Assembly (NCBI RefSeq): GCF_018613415.1
Contig: NZ_JAGGQG010000003.1
Span: forward strand, 269,723-333,722
DNA: 64,000 nucleotides
Origin: Bacillus sp. ISL-18
GTDB taxonomy: Bacteria; Bacillota; Bacilli; Bacillales; Cytobacillaceae
Reading direction: 5' to 3'
Below are positions 19,061 through 26,863 of the stretch, in pieces; position 1 is the stretch's first letter, and every line of letters begins with the position of its first letter. The notes below the pieces were generated by a model, which saw only the letters and a list, made by a program, of their open reading frames with translations, was not told where the DNA came from and did not search any database. The position numbers and the translations under genes are program-made.

Positions 19061-20056
19061 TTATAATTTATGATTATATAAGTTGTCAACGCTTTCCCTT
19101 TCAATTATTTTATATTTAGAAAAAATAACTGGGGGCAGATCTTCACTGCTCAACAGTCGAACCATGCTTTGAGCTGCCACTTGCCCAGCGTCTCTATAAT
19201 AAAACTTAACAGTGGTTAAACTAGGGTGTACAATTTCTGTTACTTCATACCCGCCGAACCCTGTAATCGACAAATCCTCTGGGATCCTGATCCCTTTTAA
19301 ATGGGCAGCTTTTATTGCACCCAGAGCGATGTTATCGGTAGCACAAACGATTAAAGATGGGTTAAATTCGTCAATAATTTGGGGTACTATGGTGATGGAT
19401 TCAGCCATTCTAAAACTTGTTTCATAGTATTTAACTTCACAGCCCCGAGCCTCTTGGATGGCTTTTCTAAAGCCTTCCTTTCTCTTCACTCCTACCGCTA
19501 TATCCTTTTCTGTGACACCTAAATAGGCAATTTTCCGATGGCCTTTAGACAAGATATACCTGCCCATATCATACCCTGCCTCATAATCATTATGAATGAC
19601 ACTATATACCTCTTTATGCTCTTGTCCAACAAGCAATATTGGAATTTGCAGCTGTTGAAATGCTTCAAAATGCGTATCCGTAATTTGTGTGGCCAATAAA
19701 ATAATTCCTGCGACCTTTTGCCTAGCCATTGTGTATATATTTTCAATTTCACGGTCCAGATCCTGGCTAGTATTTGAAATTAACATTTGGTAATTTAGTT
19801 CCCTAAGCTGTTGGTCAATTCCTATTAACGTCTGCGACGTAGCATAAGAATCCAGCCTGGGCACAATGGTCCCAATAATATTCGGTTTCTTTGCCTTTAA
19901 ACTTTGGGCAAATGTATTGGGGATATAACCAGTTTCTTTTATCACTCGTTCAATCTTTTTTTTCGTTAATTCACTGACAGATCCACCATTTAAGTACCGG
20001 GAAACCGTACTCTTGGCAACACCAGATAATCGGGCAATGTCTGCAATAGTTTTCAT
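19061..20056 (-). CDS. scrR: LacI family regulator of the sucrose regulon
   Basis: A 331-residue repressor. Helix-turn-helix at the N-terminus (TIADIARLSGVAKSTVSRYLNGG), then hinge and periplasmic-binding-protein-like core (ITGFGGYEVTEIVHPSLTTV). The frame opens nine codons earlier, but GGGGATG precedes the ATG at 20056, and MKTIADIARLSG is the normal family start. It lies between the two units it probably controls; GGAACCGGTTCC-type sites flank both. The effector is likely sucrose, fructose or their phosphates. Autoregulation is possible through the site at 20270. Confidence 0.88.
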   Translation of the reverse strand: MKTIADIARLSGVAKSTVSRYLNGGSVSELTKKKIERVIKETGYIPNTFAQSLKAKKPNIIGTIVPRLDSYATSQTLIGIDQQLRELNYQMLISNTSQDLDREIENIYTMARQKVAGIILLATQITDTHFEAFQQLQIPILLVGQEHKEVYSVIHNDYEAGYDMGRYILSKGHRKIAYLGVTEKDIAVGVKRKEGFRKAIQEARGCEVKYYETSFRMAESITIVPQIIDEFNPSLIVCATDNIALGAIKAAHLKGIRIPEDLSITGFGGYEVTEIVHPSLTTVKFYYRDAGQVAAQSMVRLLSSEDLPPVIFSKYKIIERESVDNLYNHKL

Positions 20057-20269
20057 CGTTTCATCCCCATTTTCATATAGCAAAATTATATATTTTATTT
20101 CAACCGGTTAAATTTTAATCATTTTTCCAGGTTATTTAATTTAGAGTAATTTATTTTAGTATAAATCATTTTCTCCATTATGATAGTCAATTAGAATAAA
20201 ACGGTTGAACTTTTTCCTGCTGTTCCTTAAAATAAAATTGAATATTATTTCTATCTGCTAATTATTTTT

Positions 20270-20281
20270 GGAACCGGTTCC
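20270..20281. promoter_or_regulatory. ScrR-type operator 5 (GGAACCGGTTCC), EIIA promoter
   Basis: Perfect palindrome about 55 bp before the EIIA start. A weak TTGAAT...AATTAT promoter pair lies immediately upstream on the plus strand, so a bound repressor would block the start site. It may also act on the divergent regulator gene. Confidence 0.8.
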
Positions 20282-20334
20282 TTTCTGCGAACTATTTTAG
20301 CACAGTAAAAATAATCATTAAGGTGGTTTTACAC

Positions 20335-20799
20335 ATGTTTAAAAATTTATTTAAAAAGAAGACGTCTGAAAATGATCCATTTATCTTACAACCGTTAGAA
20401 GGACAACTGCTCCCAATTGAATCTGTTCCAGATCCTGTTTTTTCACAGAAAATGATGGGAGATGGCTTTGCCATCCAGCCAACAAAGGGAACGGTAGTTT
20501 CGCCAGTTGATGGGAAAGTCATTAGTGTATTCCCAACTAAACATGCTGTGACCCTTGTCGATCATAATGGAAGGGAGATTTTAATTCATGTAGGAATGGA
20601 GACCGTCAGCTTAAAAGGTGAAGGATTCACTGCCTTTGTTAAAGATGGGCAAACAGTAAAAAAAGGACAAAAGCTGCTCGAGGTTGATTTTGAATTGATT
20701 AAAGATAAGGTTCCATCCATTATTACCCCAGTAGTATTTACAAACTTAAGTGATAATGAAAAAATCATCCATGATGAACAGGGAATCAGAATTAGTTAA
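20335..20799 (+). CDS. Glucose-type PTS EIIA protein (sucrose regulon)
   Basis: A 154-residue stand-alone EIIA (Crr-like) phosphocarrier. The fold is complete: [15 protein letters not shown], first active-site His in KHAVTLV, phosphorylated His in [17 protein letters not shown] at 20335 has AAGGTGG upstream; the in-frame GTG at 20323 overlaps that site. Divergent from scrR and sharing its operator, it most likely phosphorylates the EIIBC that lacks an A domain. In B. subtilis SacP borrows EIIA from another permease, so a dedicated copy in the regulon is notable. Confidence 0.9.
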   Translation: MFKNLFKKKTSENDPFILQPLEGQLLPIESVPDPVFSQKMMGDGFAIQPTKGTVVSPVDGKVISVFPTKHAVTLVDHNGREILIHVGMETVSLKGEGFTAFVKDGQTVKKGQKLLEVDFELIKDKVPSIITPVVFTNLSDNEKIIHDEQGIRIS

Positions 20800-20807
20800 T
20801 CCTGTTT

Positions 20808-20840
20808 AGCCTCTCTTAAATTTTAAGAGAGGCTTTGTTA
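20808..20840 (+). terminator. Terminator after EIIA
   Basis: AGCCTCTCTTAAA/TTTAAGAGAGGCT stem followed by TTGTT. Confidence 0.85.
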
Positions 20841-20868
20841 GAGCTGACATAGCAAGAATCACTCCATG

Positions 20869-21396
20869 TTAGTTCTCTGTATGAGTTAATTGCTTCTTCT
20901 TCTTTAATAAGATCAAATAATAGAAAATGTAATAGGCAAACATAATCAGCAATAATCCTGCTGTCCAAGAACTTCCAACTGCTGCACTGATGTTTTGATA
21001 ACTAGACGGTTGTTGGTTTGATACGGACGTTGTTAGAATCCCGGAAGTATACATACGATAAAATCGGTAGATCAATCGAGCTAAAAAGATAAAGGTAACT
21101 GTACTTCCAATCAAGGTATTGGGGCGGTAGTAGTAATGCTTTTCCCGCTTTTCAAACGTTGTTAATGAAGCCCCATAGTAAGCGAGCAGAATCCCGGCTA
21201 TAATCCCCACCACATCTGAAATTAAGCTGATTGGATGAGTAAGTCCTCCGGAGAAAAAAATCAGCCCAATTATAAAGAAAATACAGGTCCTGACCACTAA
21301 TTTTCTTGGATTTAGTTCCTGCCAGCCAATATTTCGGCGTACCCTCCTATAGATAACGAAACAAAACAAAGCGATAATGATGACGATAGAATACAT
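20869..21396 (-). CDS. Polytopic membrane protein of unknown function
   Basis: 175 residues with about five hydrophobic segments: residues 2-14, 38-55, 58-73, 95-108 and 145-166. Charged loops (RRVRR, EKREKHYYYRP) and a lysine-rich C-terminus suggest an inside C-terminus. The family was not recognised; a DUF1453-type protein is one possibility. A CTCC-type ribosome site (TTGGAGG) precedes the ATG. Convergent with the EIIA gene and divergent from the DUF1284 gene. Confidence 0.65.
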   Translation of the reverse strand: MYSIVIIIALFCFVIYRRVRRNIGWQELNPRKLVVRTCIFFIIGLIFFSGGLTHPISLISDVVGIIAGILLAYYGASLTTFEKREKHYYYRPNTLIGSTVTFIFLARLIYRFYRMYTSGILTTSVSNQQPSSYQNISAAVGSSWTAGLLLIMFAYYIFYYLILLKKKKQLTHTEN

Positions 21397-21511
21397 GTTT
21401 TACCTCCAATTTAGAAATAAGTAGTTAGCGAAGTATAATTTCCATATATATGTAACATATAACGTAAATATTTAGTACACAACCATTGTTTTTATCAAAA
21501 TTCAGAAAATA

Positions 21512-21517
21512 TGTATA
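21512..21517 (+). promoter_or_regulatory. -10 box (TATAAT) of the DUF1284 gene
   Basis: Perfect TATAAT about 24 bp before the TTG start at 21541. It overlaps an in-frame ATG at 21511, which argues that the ATG is not the translation start. Confidence 0.65.
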
Positions 21518-21540
21518 ATGAGATCAAAGGAGTGATAGGG

Positions 21541-21966
21541 TTGAGTTTGAACTTACGAGGTCACCATTTATTATGCGTCCATGGCTTTCGCGGCATGGGA
21601 TATAGTCCTGAGTTTGTAAGGAAGATGAGCGCAATCGTCGAGCAAATCAGGGATGAGCAACAAGATTTCCCAATAAAGGTTGTCGCCGCACTTGATGATA
21701 CTTGTTGTACGTGCCCCCATAAGGGAAAAACAACCTGTGAGGCAAGTGCAGGTTCCAATGAACATGTCCTAACAATGGACCTTAATGTCATCCGTCAACT
21801 GGAATTAATCGAAGGGGCTGTCTATCATAAGTCCTATTTAGTTCAATTAACGGCAGAAAAAGTCAAACCAGAGGATTTGGATTATTTATGTAAGGGATGC
21901 TCCTGGCTTTCCTATGGAGTGTGCAAAGAGGGGATTGCCGATTTGCGGGAAAAGTATGTAAAATAG
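21541..21966 (+). CDS. DUF1284 cysteine-rich protein
   Basis: 141 residues beginning LSLNLRGHHLLCVHGFRGMG, the DUF1284 signature. Cysteines cluster as DDTCCTCPHKGKTTC and YLCKGCSWLSYGVC, a pattern fit for an iron-sulfur or zinc site. TTG start at 21541 has AAAGGAGTG upstream; the ATG at 21511 lies inside the -10 box. Function is unknown; related proteins sometimes sit near iron-sulfur or redox genes, but nothing here confirms that. Confidence 0.75.
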   Translation: MSLNLRGHHLLCVHGFRGMGYSPEFVRKMSAIVEQIRDEQQDFPIKVVAALDDTCCTCPHKGKTTCEASAGSNEHVLTMDLNVIRQLELIEGAVYHKSYLVQLTAEKVKPEDLDYLCKGCSWLSYGVCKEGIADLREKYVK

Positions 21967-22204
21967 TAATGTGATTATATACGAGATTACTATAAGATGT
22001 CATCTCCAGACCCTGTTTAATCTTAGTTGATGCTGGTCAAAAATAGTTTTCTGTTATCATTTCGCAAAATATTTAGGCAGAGGGTTATTAGAATTTTTGA
22101 ACTGCATCATTTTCACTCTATCTTTTTAAAAATAGTGAGAATATTTCTTTCTTATTAGGAAATCTTCATAAGAGAGATGCTAATAAACTGGAAGGAAGAT
22201 GCTT

Positions 22205-22414
22205 GTGGCTAATCTAACTATTTATGTAAAAGAAGCTGTCAATGAACAGCCGATTCAATCACTGGAGTCTGTCCTTTCGCAGATCGAAGGTATTGAGAGA
22301 GCCTTGGTAGACACTGCGGACGGTGAAGTGAAAATTGAATATAATGAAACCCAGGTCTCTCCTGAAAAAATTAGAGAGACAGTTCTGCAACATGGATTAA
22401 ATCTTCAGGATTAG
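22205..22414 (+). CDS. Small HMA-like protein lacking the CxxC metal site
   Basis: 69 residues with the ferredoxin-like pattern of heavy-metal-associated domains: NLTIYVKEAVNEQPIQSLESVL, GIERALVDTADGEVKIEY, ETVLQHGLNL. The MxCxxC motif is absent, so metal transfer is unlikely. The frame opens at ATG 22199, but AAGGAAG is better spaced to the GTG at 22205. Monocistronic. Role unknown. Confidence 0.65.
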   Translation: MANLTIYVKEAVNEQPIQSLESVLSQIEGIERALVDTADGEVKIEYNETQVSPEKIRETVLQHGLNLQD

Positions 22415-22448
22415 TTTATTGTTTAGGAGCTAACAGCTTACGCTAAAA

Positions 22449-22480
22449 TCCCCCAAATTGTTAGTTTGGGGGATTTTGGC
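22449..22480. terminator. Shared bidirectional terminator
   Basis: AAAATCCCCCAAA/TTTGGGGGATTTT with a 7-nt loop, between two convergent small genes. T-rich on the plus side. Confidence 0.75.
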
Positions 22481-22496
22481 TTTATCCTTTTTTAGT

Positions 22497-22670
22497 TTAT
22501 AAACCTCCGCAGGACTGGTTGGTCTCCGCTGTTTGTTGTTTATTATGCGCTTCTCCAGTTTCTTTTGAAACTGATTCAAGTCCATAACCTGTTGAGCTAA
22601 TTTCAAGTTTCTCTTCTTGGTTCTTCTTAGCGGTTGGATTAAGGTTTGGATCAAAATTGTTTGTGGTCAT
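22497..22670 (-). CDS. 57-residue hydrophilic protein, possibly spore-associated
   Basis: Not recognised. It starts MTTNNFDPNLNPTAKKNQ and ends QTAETNQSCGGL; rich in Asn, Gln, Glu, Lys and Thr, no hydrophobic segment. The composition and a Gln/Thr/Ser/Gly run (ISSTGYGLESVSKETGEA) recall small acid-soluble spore proteins, but no gamma-SASP repeat is present. AAGGAGGAG lies seven bases before the ATG, one of the best ribosome sites in the window, and a terminator follows. This strongly supports a real gene despite its size. Confidence 0.65.
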   Translation of the reverse strand: MTTNNFDPNLNPTAKKNQEEKLEISSTGYGLESVSKETGEAHNKQQTAETNQSCGGL

Positions 22671-22909
22671 TGGGCTCCTCCTTAGGGTCTAATATATAAA
22701 TTATCTGCAATCCTTCGGTTTTTCATGATAAATTTATGTTTGTTTGTGCAGTGCCCCTGCTTGGTCTCCAAAATCAACTGGTTGACATAGTATTTAGGAG
22801 GAATGTCTTACTCCCAAAAGATTTTACAGTAAATTTACATTTAACCTATCTTCCTTTTACAAAAATTGCCTATACTGTGGTTATTAAATACTCATAAAGG
22901 AGTTACCAA

Positions 22910-22972
22910 ATGATTGAATTCCTAACCCGCTTGGTCATTTTGGTTCCACTTTGCACTCTTCTTTGTCCTTAA
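22910..22972 (+). CDS. Possible 20-residue hydrophobic peptide
   Basis: MIEFLTRLVILVPLCTLLCP preceded by AAAGGAGT at good spacing. Could be a membrane microprotein, leader or toxin-like peptide. There is no gene immediately downstream in the frame direction. Evidence is only the ribosome site and the composition. Confidence 0.3.
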   Translation: MIEFLTRLVILVPLCTLLCP

Positions 22973-23222
22973 CTGAATCATTCCACTGTAAATATTCATT
23001 CCATCTATTATCCTGCCCAACTAATTAACATTTTCAAAAAACCTTAAATACTCGTCCCAACCTCGCTCATAATTAAAATTCATTTTTCCTAACCAAAAAA
23101 TTATTAAACTAGACAAGGGCAAAAGCACATCCCCCACATAAACTGTAAGTACCGTGACATATTTGATTATTTGTACTCATATACTTGTAAAACATTTTCA
23201 CTGGAAAGGGGAATCTTGACCT
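22973..23222. other. Intergenic region, nothing recognised
   Basis: AT-rich; no ORF with a ribosome site, no clear hairpin with a T tract. Confidence 0.4.
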
Positions 23223-23336
23223 ATGGATATTTGCATTTCTTGTGGAAAAGAGTTATCGATTATGGAGAGAAATAGGACTGAATGCTGGGAATGTAGAGAT
23301 ACGACAGTAGAAGCCTATACTGAAGAAGAAAAATAG
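23223..23336 (+). CDS. 37-residue zinc-ribbon-like microprotein
   Basis: Starts MDICISCGKELSIMER and ends in an acidic tail. Two CxxC pairs (CISC, CWEC) 17 residues apart form a minimal zinc-ribbon pattern. AAAGGGGA lies about 11 bases before the ATG, and a strong terminator follows within 35 bp, defining a short single-gene unit. Function unknown; too short for normal gene callers. Confidence 0.6.
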   Translation: MDICISCGKELSIMERNRTECWECRDTTVEAYTEEEK

Positions 23337-23368
23337 TCCTTATGTTGTTATGACCTTTGGCTTGTAGA

Positions 23369-23416
23369 AAAAGGCCCAGTCCCTAATGTTTGGACTGGGC
23401 CTTCTAATTTTTTTAA
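23369..23416 (+). terminator. Terminator after the microprotein gene
   Basis: AAGGCCCAGTCC/GGACTGGGCCTT stem, nine-base loop, then TCTAATTTTTTT. Confidence 0.9.
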
Positions 23417-23500
23417 AAAAATTAATGTCTATAAAGGATTATGAAATCACCATCAGTGTTAAACTAAGCGGGAGTTTAGGTACGAAGGGCGGTGTCCTCT

Positions 23501-24205
23501 ATGAATTTTGCTCAAGCCCAAGATACACTGACTATGGTGGAATGGATTCTTCGAGCTGTCGTGGTTTTTTTCTTTTTGCTGATCGTGGTTAGAGTTTTAG
23601 GACAGCGGGCCATCTCCCAGTTAAGACTCCTTGATTTTGTGATTGCGTTAGTGATTGGAAATATTATTGCCCATCCCTTATCAGACCACCATCTTGAGTT
23701 AAAGGGCTCTCTGACAACAACATTTGTATTGGTTGTGCTGTATCTTGGCGGTATTTTTCTTAGTCTAAAAATCCCATGGTTTAGACGGCTTGTTAACCAT
23801 GCCCCGATCACCCTCGTTCAGGACGGAGAAATTTTTCTCAAAGGATTAAAGAAAGCAAGGATTACCATTGATGATTTATTAGAAGAATTACGGGAAGAAA
23901 AAGTAAATGACCTGAAGAAGGTGGCTTTAGCAATCTGGGAAGCCGATGGGAAAATCTCTGTCTTTTTAGACCCAAAATATGAACCCATTACGCCAGCTGC
24001 CTGTAAAATGGCCACAGAACCATTTGAATTGCCAAGGATTATTATTAAGGAAGGCAGAATTAATTCAGAAGAGCTAAAACAAATACATAAGGATCTTAAC
24101 TGGGTTAATACCGCGTTAGAACGAATATATCAAACGGAGGTTAACAACGTTTTGCTCGCAACCCTTGATTCTAAAGATAATCTAAAAGTTTTTTTATATA
24201 AGTGA
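23501..24205 (+). CDS. DUF421 (YetF-type) membrane protein
   Basis: 234 residues. N-terminal half has three membrane helices (about 12-31, 44-57, 70-88), then a soluble DUF421 domain with VQDGEIFLKGLKKARITIDDL and LPRIIIKEGRI. Members of this Bacillus family are linked to spore or stress physiology but lack a set reaction. The frame opens at GTG 23492; AAGGGCGGTG is better placed for ATG 23501. A second, distant family member is at 31167-31841. A perfect hairpin (24210-24234) separates it from the convergent MOSC gene. Confidence 0.82.
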   Translation: MNFAQAQDTLTMVEWILRAVVVFFFLLIVVRVLGQRAISQLRLLDFVIALVIGNIIAHPLSDHHLELKGSLTTTFVLVVLYLGGIFLSLKIPWFRRLVNHAPITLVQDGEIFLKGLKKARITIDDLLEELREEKVNDLKKVALAIWEADGKISVFLDPKYEPITPAACKMATEPFELPRIIIKEGRINSEELKQIHKDLNWVNTALERIYQTEVNNVLLATLDSKDNLKVFLYK

Positions 24206-24209
24206 TAAA

Positions 24210-24234
24210 CTGACTCAAAGTGACTTTGAGTCAG
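24210..24234. terminator. Hairpin between convergent genes
   Basis: CTGACTCAAAG/CTTTGAGTCAG with a three-base loop; T tract is poor on both sides, so termination strength is uncertain. Confidence 0.5.
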
Positions 24235-24267
24235 TCACAGTCCCACTTTTCGAAATGTTGGATCCTT

Positions 24268-24834
24268 CTACTGCATGGGGTTGGCGTAGTCATTTAGTAG
24301 AATTTGTACCTCGTCCGTTTCATGGATCAGCCCCGGTCTTTCAACTGCACAAACAATTCCCCTTCGCTTATAGCCTGCTTTGACAAAACGAGTGGCAAGC
24401 TTGTCATGGCCCTCATAATGCTGTTGGATCTCTTCACCTGGCAAGGTGCAAGGCATATTTTCCCCCATACAAATTAATCCTGCTCCACTTGGGAAAAGGA
24501 TTCGTGAGCCAAGCGTGAGTTTCGTTAAATCTGGAAATCCCTTTACTAGCAGGTTAGCTCCCAGCCACTCCAGTTTGATCTGGTCGATTCCAAGTTCATC
24601 AGCAATTTGCTGTAATTCCTCTTGGGAGACAATCGTAATTTGCCTGCGGTTGAGGATTTCCGTCCCTCTTGGAAACATAGGCTGTCTTGAATCAGCCTTA
24701 CTTGTTATCCCAAAATGGCGGTCACCCCGTATTCCGCCGAATTCGAGCAGTGTTTCGGAAATCCGTCTAGTTACGAAGGTCTCTGGAAGGTCTGCTATTA
24801 ATAGTGCTATAATGGTTGCTTGTGCCTTTTTCAA
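24268..24834 (-). CDS. MOSC domain protein
   Basis: 188 residues of a molybdenum-cofactor-sulfurase C-terminal (MOSC) domain: RGDRHFG, NRRQITIVSQEEL, LGANLLVKG and the conserved cysteine in GENMPC. Such proteins carry or transfer sulfur to molybdenum cofactor or handle N-hydroxylated substrates (YiiM/YuaD type). The open frame continues 63 codons upstream, but GGAGG precedes a TTG at 24834 by seven bases, and the homologous protein starts at LKKAQATI. No Moco genes are nearby. Confidence 0.8.
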   Translation of the reverse strand: MKKAQATIIALLIADLPETFVTRRISETLLEFGGIRGDRHFGITSKADSRQPMFPRGTEILNRRQITIVSQEELQQIADELGIDQIKLEWLGANLLVKGFPDLTKLTLGSRILFPSGAGLICMGENMPCTLPGEEIQQHYEGHDKLATRFVKAGYKRRGIVCAVERPGLIHETDEVQILLNDYANPMQ

Positions 24835-24972
24835 ATAAATACCTCCACTTCTATTTGTAGAAGATGTTAATTCAATAGTACCATATTGAATCCTAAAACA
24901 TGCCAATTGATTTTTACAGCCTTCTGCCAATACAATGAATCTATGCTTATAATTAGTGAAGAGGAGCCAAGT

Positions 24973-25896
24973 ATGTACGTTTACCGTGATTATCCCGAAT
25001 TTTCCTGGTCCAATTCCAGACATAAGACCTTCTTAGAGTGCACCCGAAAGTATTATCATCAATACTATGAATCTCATAATGGCTGGGAGTATGAAGCCCC
25101 TGAAGAAAACAAGACCGCTTATCGCCTTAAAAATATTAAGAATATCCCGATTCTTCTAGGGGATGTCATCCATAAGGTGATTGACCAGCAGCTCAAAAAT
25201 TTTCTAAATGGGAAAACACTCCTTACTGAGAGGGAAATGGTTGATTTGGTAACGCACCACCTTAATAAGGCCTATCTCGATTCAACCAAAAACCGCACAC
25301 ACTGGATTCGGAAGCCGAAGCGATATCAGATGCTTCATGAAATCTACTACGGAAAAGGGCTGAGCCCTGATGAGATTAGCTCTGCCAAGACGAAGCTGCG
25401 GCTATGTGCGGCTAACTTCTTTAGGAGTAAAACCTATAAAGATATTTTGAACAAGTTAGAAATGCAGGTTCTCCACTCAGAGGATTTTCAAACCTTTGAA
25501 GTGAACGGAGTGGATGTATTTGTTGTTCTCGACTTTGTATACAAGGATGTAAGTCAGGAAAAATGGGTTGTGGTCGATTGGAAAACTGGTAAAGAGTCAG
25601 AGGAAGACCGGAAGCAGCTTGCCCTTTATGCCCTGTTCCTCACCCAGAAACAAGGGATCCCAATTAAAGACATCGTCCTGCGGAATGAGTATTTGTTAAC
25701 AGGCAAAAACCAGGAATATCAGTTAACCCAGTTTGAGATTGACTCCGCTCAAGTATTAATGAATGAAAGCATCTATCATATGCTTGGCTATCTCGAAAAT
25801 CCTGTGAGGAATAAGCCATTACACATAGACCAATTTGAGAAGAACTCATCCAACAAATGCCAGCGCTGCAACTTTAAAGAAAAATGTGAAGTTTAA
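24973..25896 (+). CDS. PD-(D/E)XK nuclease with Cas4/AddB-like cysteines
   Basis: 307 residues. RecB/Cas4-type nuclease: early SNSRHKTFLECTRKYYHQYY, central VFVVLDFVYKD, catalytic VVVDWKTGK (D-x-K), the QLALYALFL motif, and C-terminal NKCQRCNFKEKCEV. Four cysteines (one at about 23, three at the C-terminus) match the layout that holds a 4Fe-4S cluster in Cas4 and AddB. ATG at 24973 has GAGGAG upstream; the 29-codon N-terminal extension looks non-coding. No cas genes or CRISPR array are near. It may act in DNA repair or phage defence; the substrate is unknown. Confidence 0.78.
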   Translation: MYVYRDYPEFSWSNSRHKTFLECTRKYYHQYYESHNGWEYEAPEENKTAYRLKNIKNIPILLGDVIHKVIDQQLKNFLNGKTLLTEREMVDLVTHHLNKAYLDSTKNRTHWIRKPKRYQMLHEIYYGKGLSPDEISSAKTKLRLCAANFFRSKTYKDILNKLEMQVLHSEDFQTFEVNGVDVFVVLDFVYKDVSQEKWVVVDWKTGKESEEDRKQLALYALFLTQKQGIPIKDIVLRNEYLLTGKNQEYQLTQFEIDSAQVLMNESIYHMLGYLENPVRNKPLHIDQFEKNSSNKCQRCNFKEKCEV

Positions 25897-25948
25897 CGAT
25901 GGTGTCAGGCACCACAAAAAGACAGTGTCCACTGGTGGCTGACACTTA
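25897..25948. repeat. Type B palindrome (GGTGTCAGGCACC), copy 1
   Basis: GATGGTGTCAGGCACCAC is followed by the related CAGTGTCCACTGGTGGCTGACAC. Between convergent nuclease and ASCH genes. Other copies: 50355-50389, 54414-54430, 54615-54633, 62207-62229. Confidence 0.7.
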
Positions 25949-26371
25949 CATATCGTTTTCCCATAAGCCTAGGTGTCCTTTTGCGGAGATCGGTTGTTGT
26001 AGCAGCTGCATGTGTTTTACTTCCCATGCATAGTTTCCCACGTTGAAGTCTCCCAAGTAGTAGGAGTTTTCTGATACTATGGTGCCATTTTCTAGGACGG
26101 CCCATGTGGAATGGTTGTCGGTTACCACTAAGCAATTAATTAGCTCACAGGTCGCGATAATTAGTCCGGTTGGGAGAGTATCGACCTTATATCCATGCTT
26201 TCCGAGCAAAGCTTGAATAGCTGGGTGGGAGCAGGCTTTCTTATCTATCTGTTTACTTGTATGGATGGCCAATGGGCCCCGGTAAGTGGTTCTCCACGTC
26301 CTGGTTTCATATGTGGCTTCTCTTAGTACAAAAAGGCTAGCCCAAGGCTGTTTCATTGATAAAACCTTCAT
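25946..26371 (-). CDS. ASCH domain protein
   Basis: 141 residues of the PUA-like ASCH fold. N-terminal MKVLSMKQPWASLFV and RTTYRGPLAIHTSKQ are diagnostic; ENSYYLGDFNVGNYAWEV follows. The family is thought to bind RNA; some members hydrolyse modified nucleosides. GGGAGG lies upstream of the ATG. Convergent with the nuclease gene. Confidence 0.82.
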   Translation of the reverse strand: MKVLSMKQPWASLFVLREATYETRTWRTTYRGPLAIHTSKQIDKKACSHPAIQALLGKHGYKVDTLPTGLIIATCELINCLVVTDNHSTWAVLENGTIVSENSYYLGDFNVGNYAWEVKHMQLLQQPISAKGHLGLWENDM

Positions 26372-26429
26372 AAAACAAGACCCTCCCTAAAATAATGTAT
26401 TTTAAAGTATTCGCCCAGATTCTTACCCC

Positions 26430-26735
26430 GATTCAGTCTTTTAAGCACTATTAACTACCTTCGGACCCCGCCTTTATGACTTTCAGTTGTCAATAAGCTT
26501 TATTGACTACCCTCGTGCCTCTTTTCTTTAACCTTCAGTCGTCAATTCGCTCTATTGACTACCTTCGTGCCTCGTTATTTTTAACCTTCAGTCGTCAATT
26601 CGCTCTATTGGCTACCCTCGTGCCTCATTTTTTTAACCTTCAGTCGTCAATTCGCTTTATTGGCTACCCCAGTGCCTCATTTTTTTGAACTACGGTCGTC
26701 AATAAGATTCTATTGGCTGCCCTGCCCTCAATCTC
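26430..26735. repeat. Tandem array of about six 52-53-bp hairpin units
   Basis: The phrase ACCTTCAGTCGTCAATTCGC recurs at 26479, 26531, 26584, 26636 and 26689 (degenerate first and last), spacing 52-53 bp, with a further weak copy near 26430. Each unit has GTCAAT, seven to nine bases, then ATTGAC/ATTGGC, a short stem, then TACCCTCGTGCCTC and a T run. Units differ by a few bases. It fills the 490-bp gap between the ASCH and aldo/keto reductase genes; a 61-codon frame inside it has no ribosome site. Confidence 0.85.
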
Positions 26736-26863
26736 ATCAGTTCACAAAATTATTACATAGTTAACATTAGACCTAACCATAATTTTATAGTATAGTTTGA
26801 ATTGTTAGACTACTATTTTTACAGATTGTACCTAAAAGTGAAATGTATTGGAGGAAACGGTGA

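Noticed and set aside
22430..22654. 74-codon minus-strand ORF
   Set aside because: Another frame of the same strand (22497-22670) has the ribosome site and ends before the terminator.
24886..24972. N-terminal extension of the PD-(D/E)XK nuclease
   Set aside because: The ATG at 24973 has GAGGAG; the extension has no ribosome site and odd composition.
24835..25023. N-terminal extension of the MOSC protein
   Set aside because: GGAGG marks the TTG at 24834 as the start; the extension overlaps the nuclease gene on the other strand.
26503..26688. 61-codon ORF
   Set aside because: It lies wholly within the tandem repeat array, has no ribosome site, and its protein merely mirrors the repeat.
26430..26735. 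CRISPR array
   Set aside because: Units are near-identical along their whole 52-53 bp; there are no distinct spacers and no cas genes.
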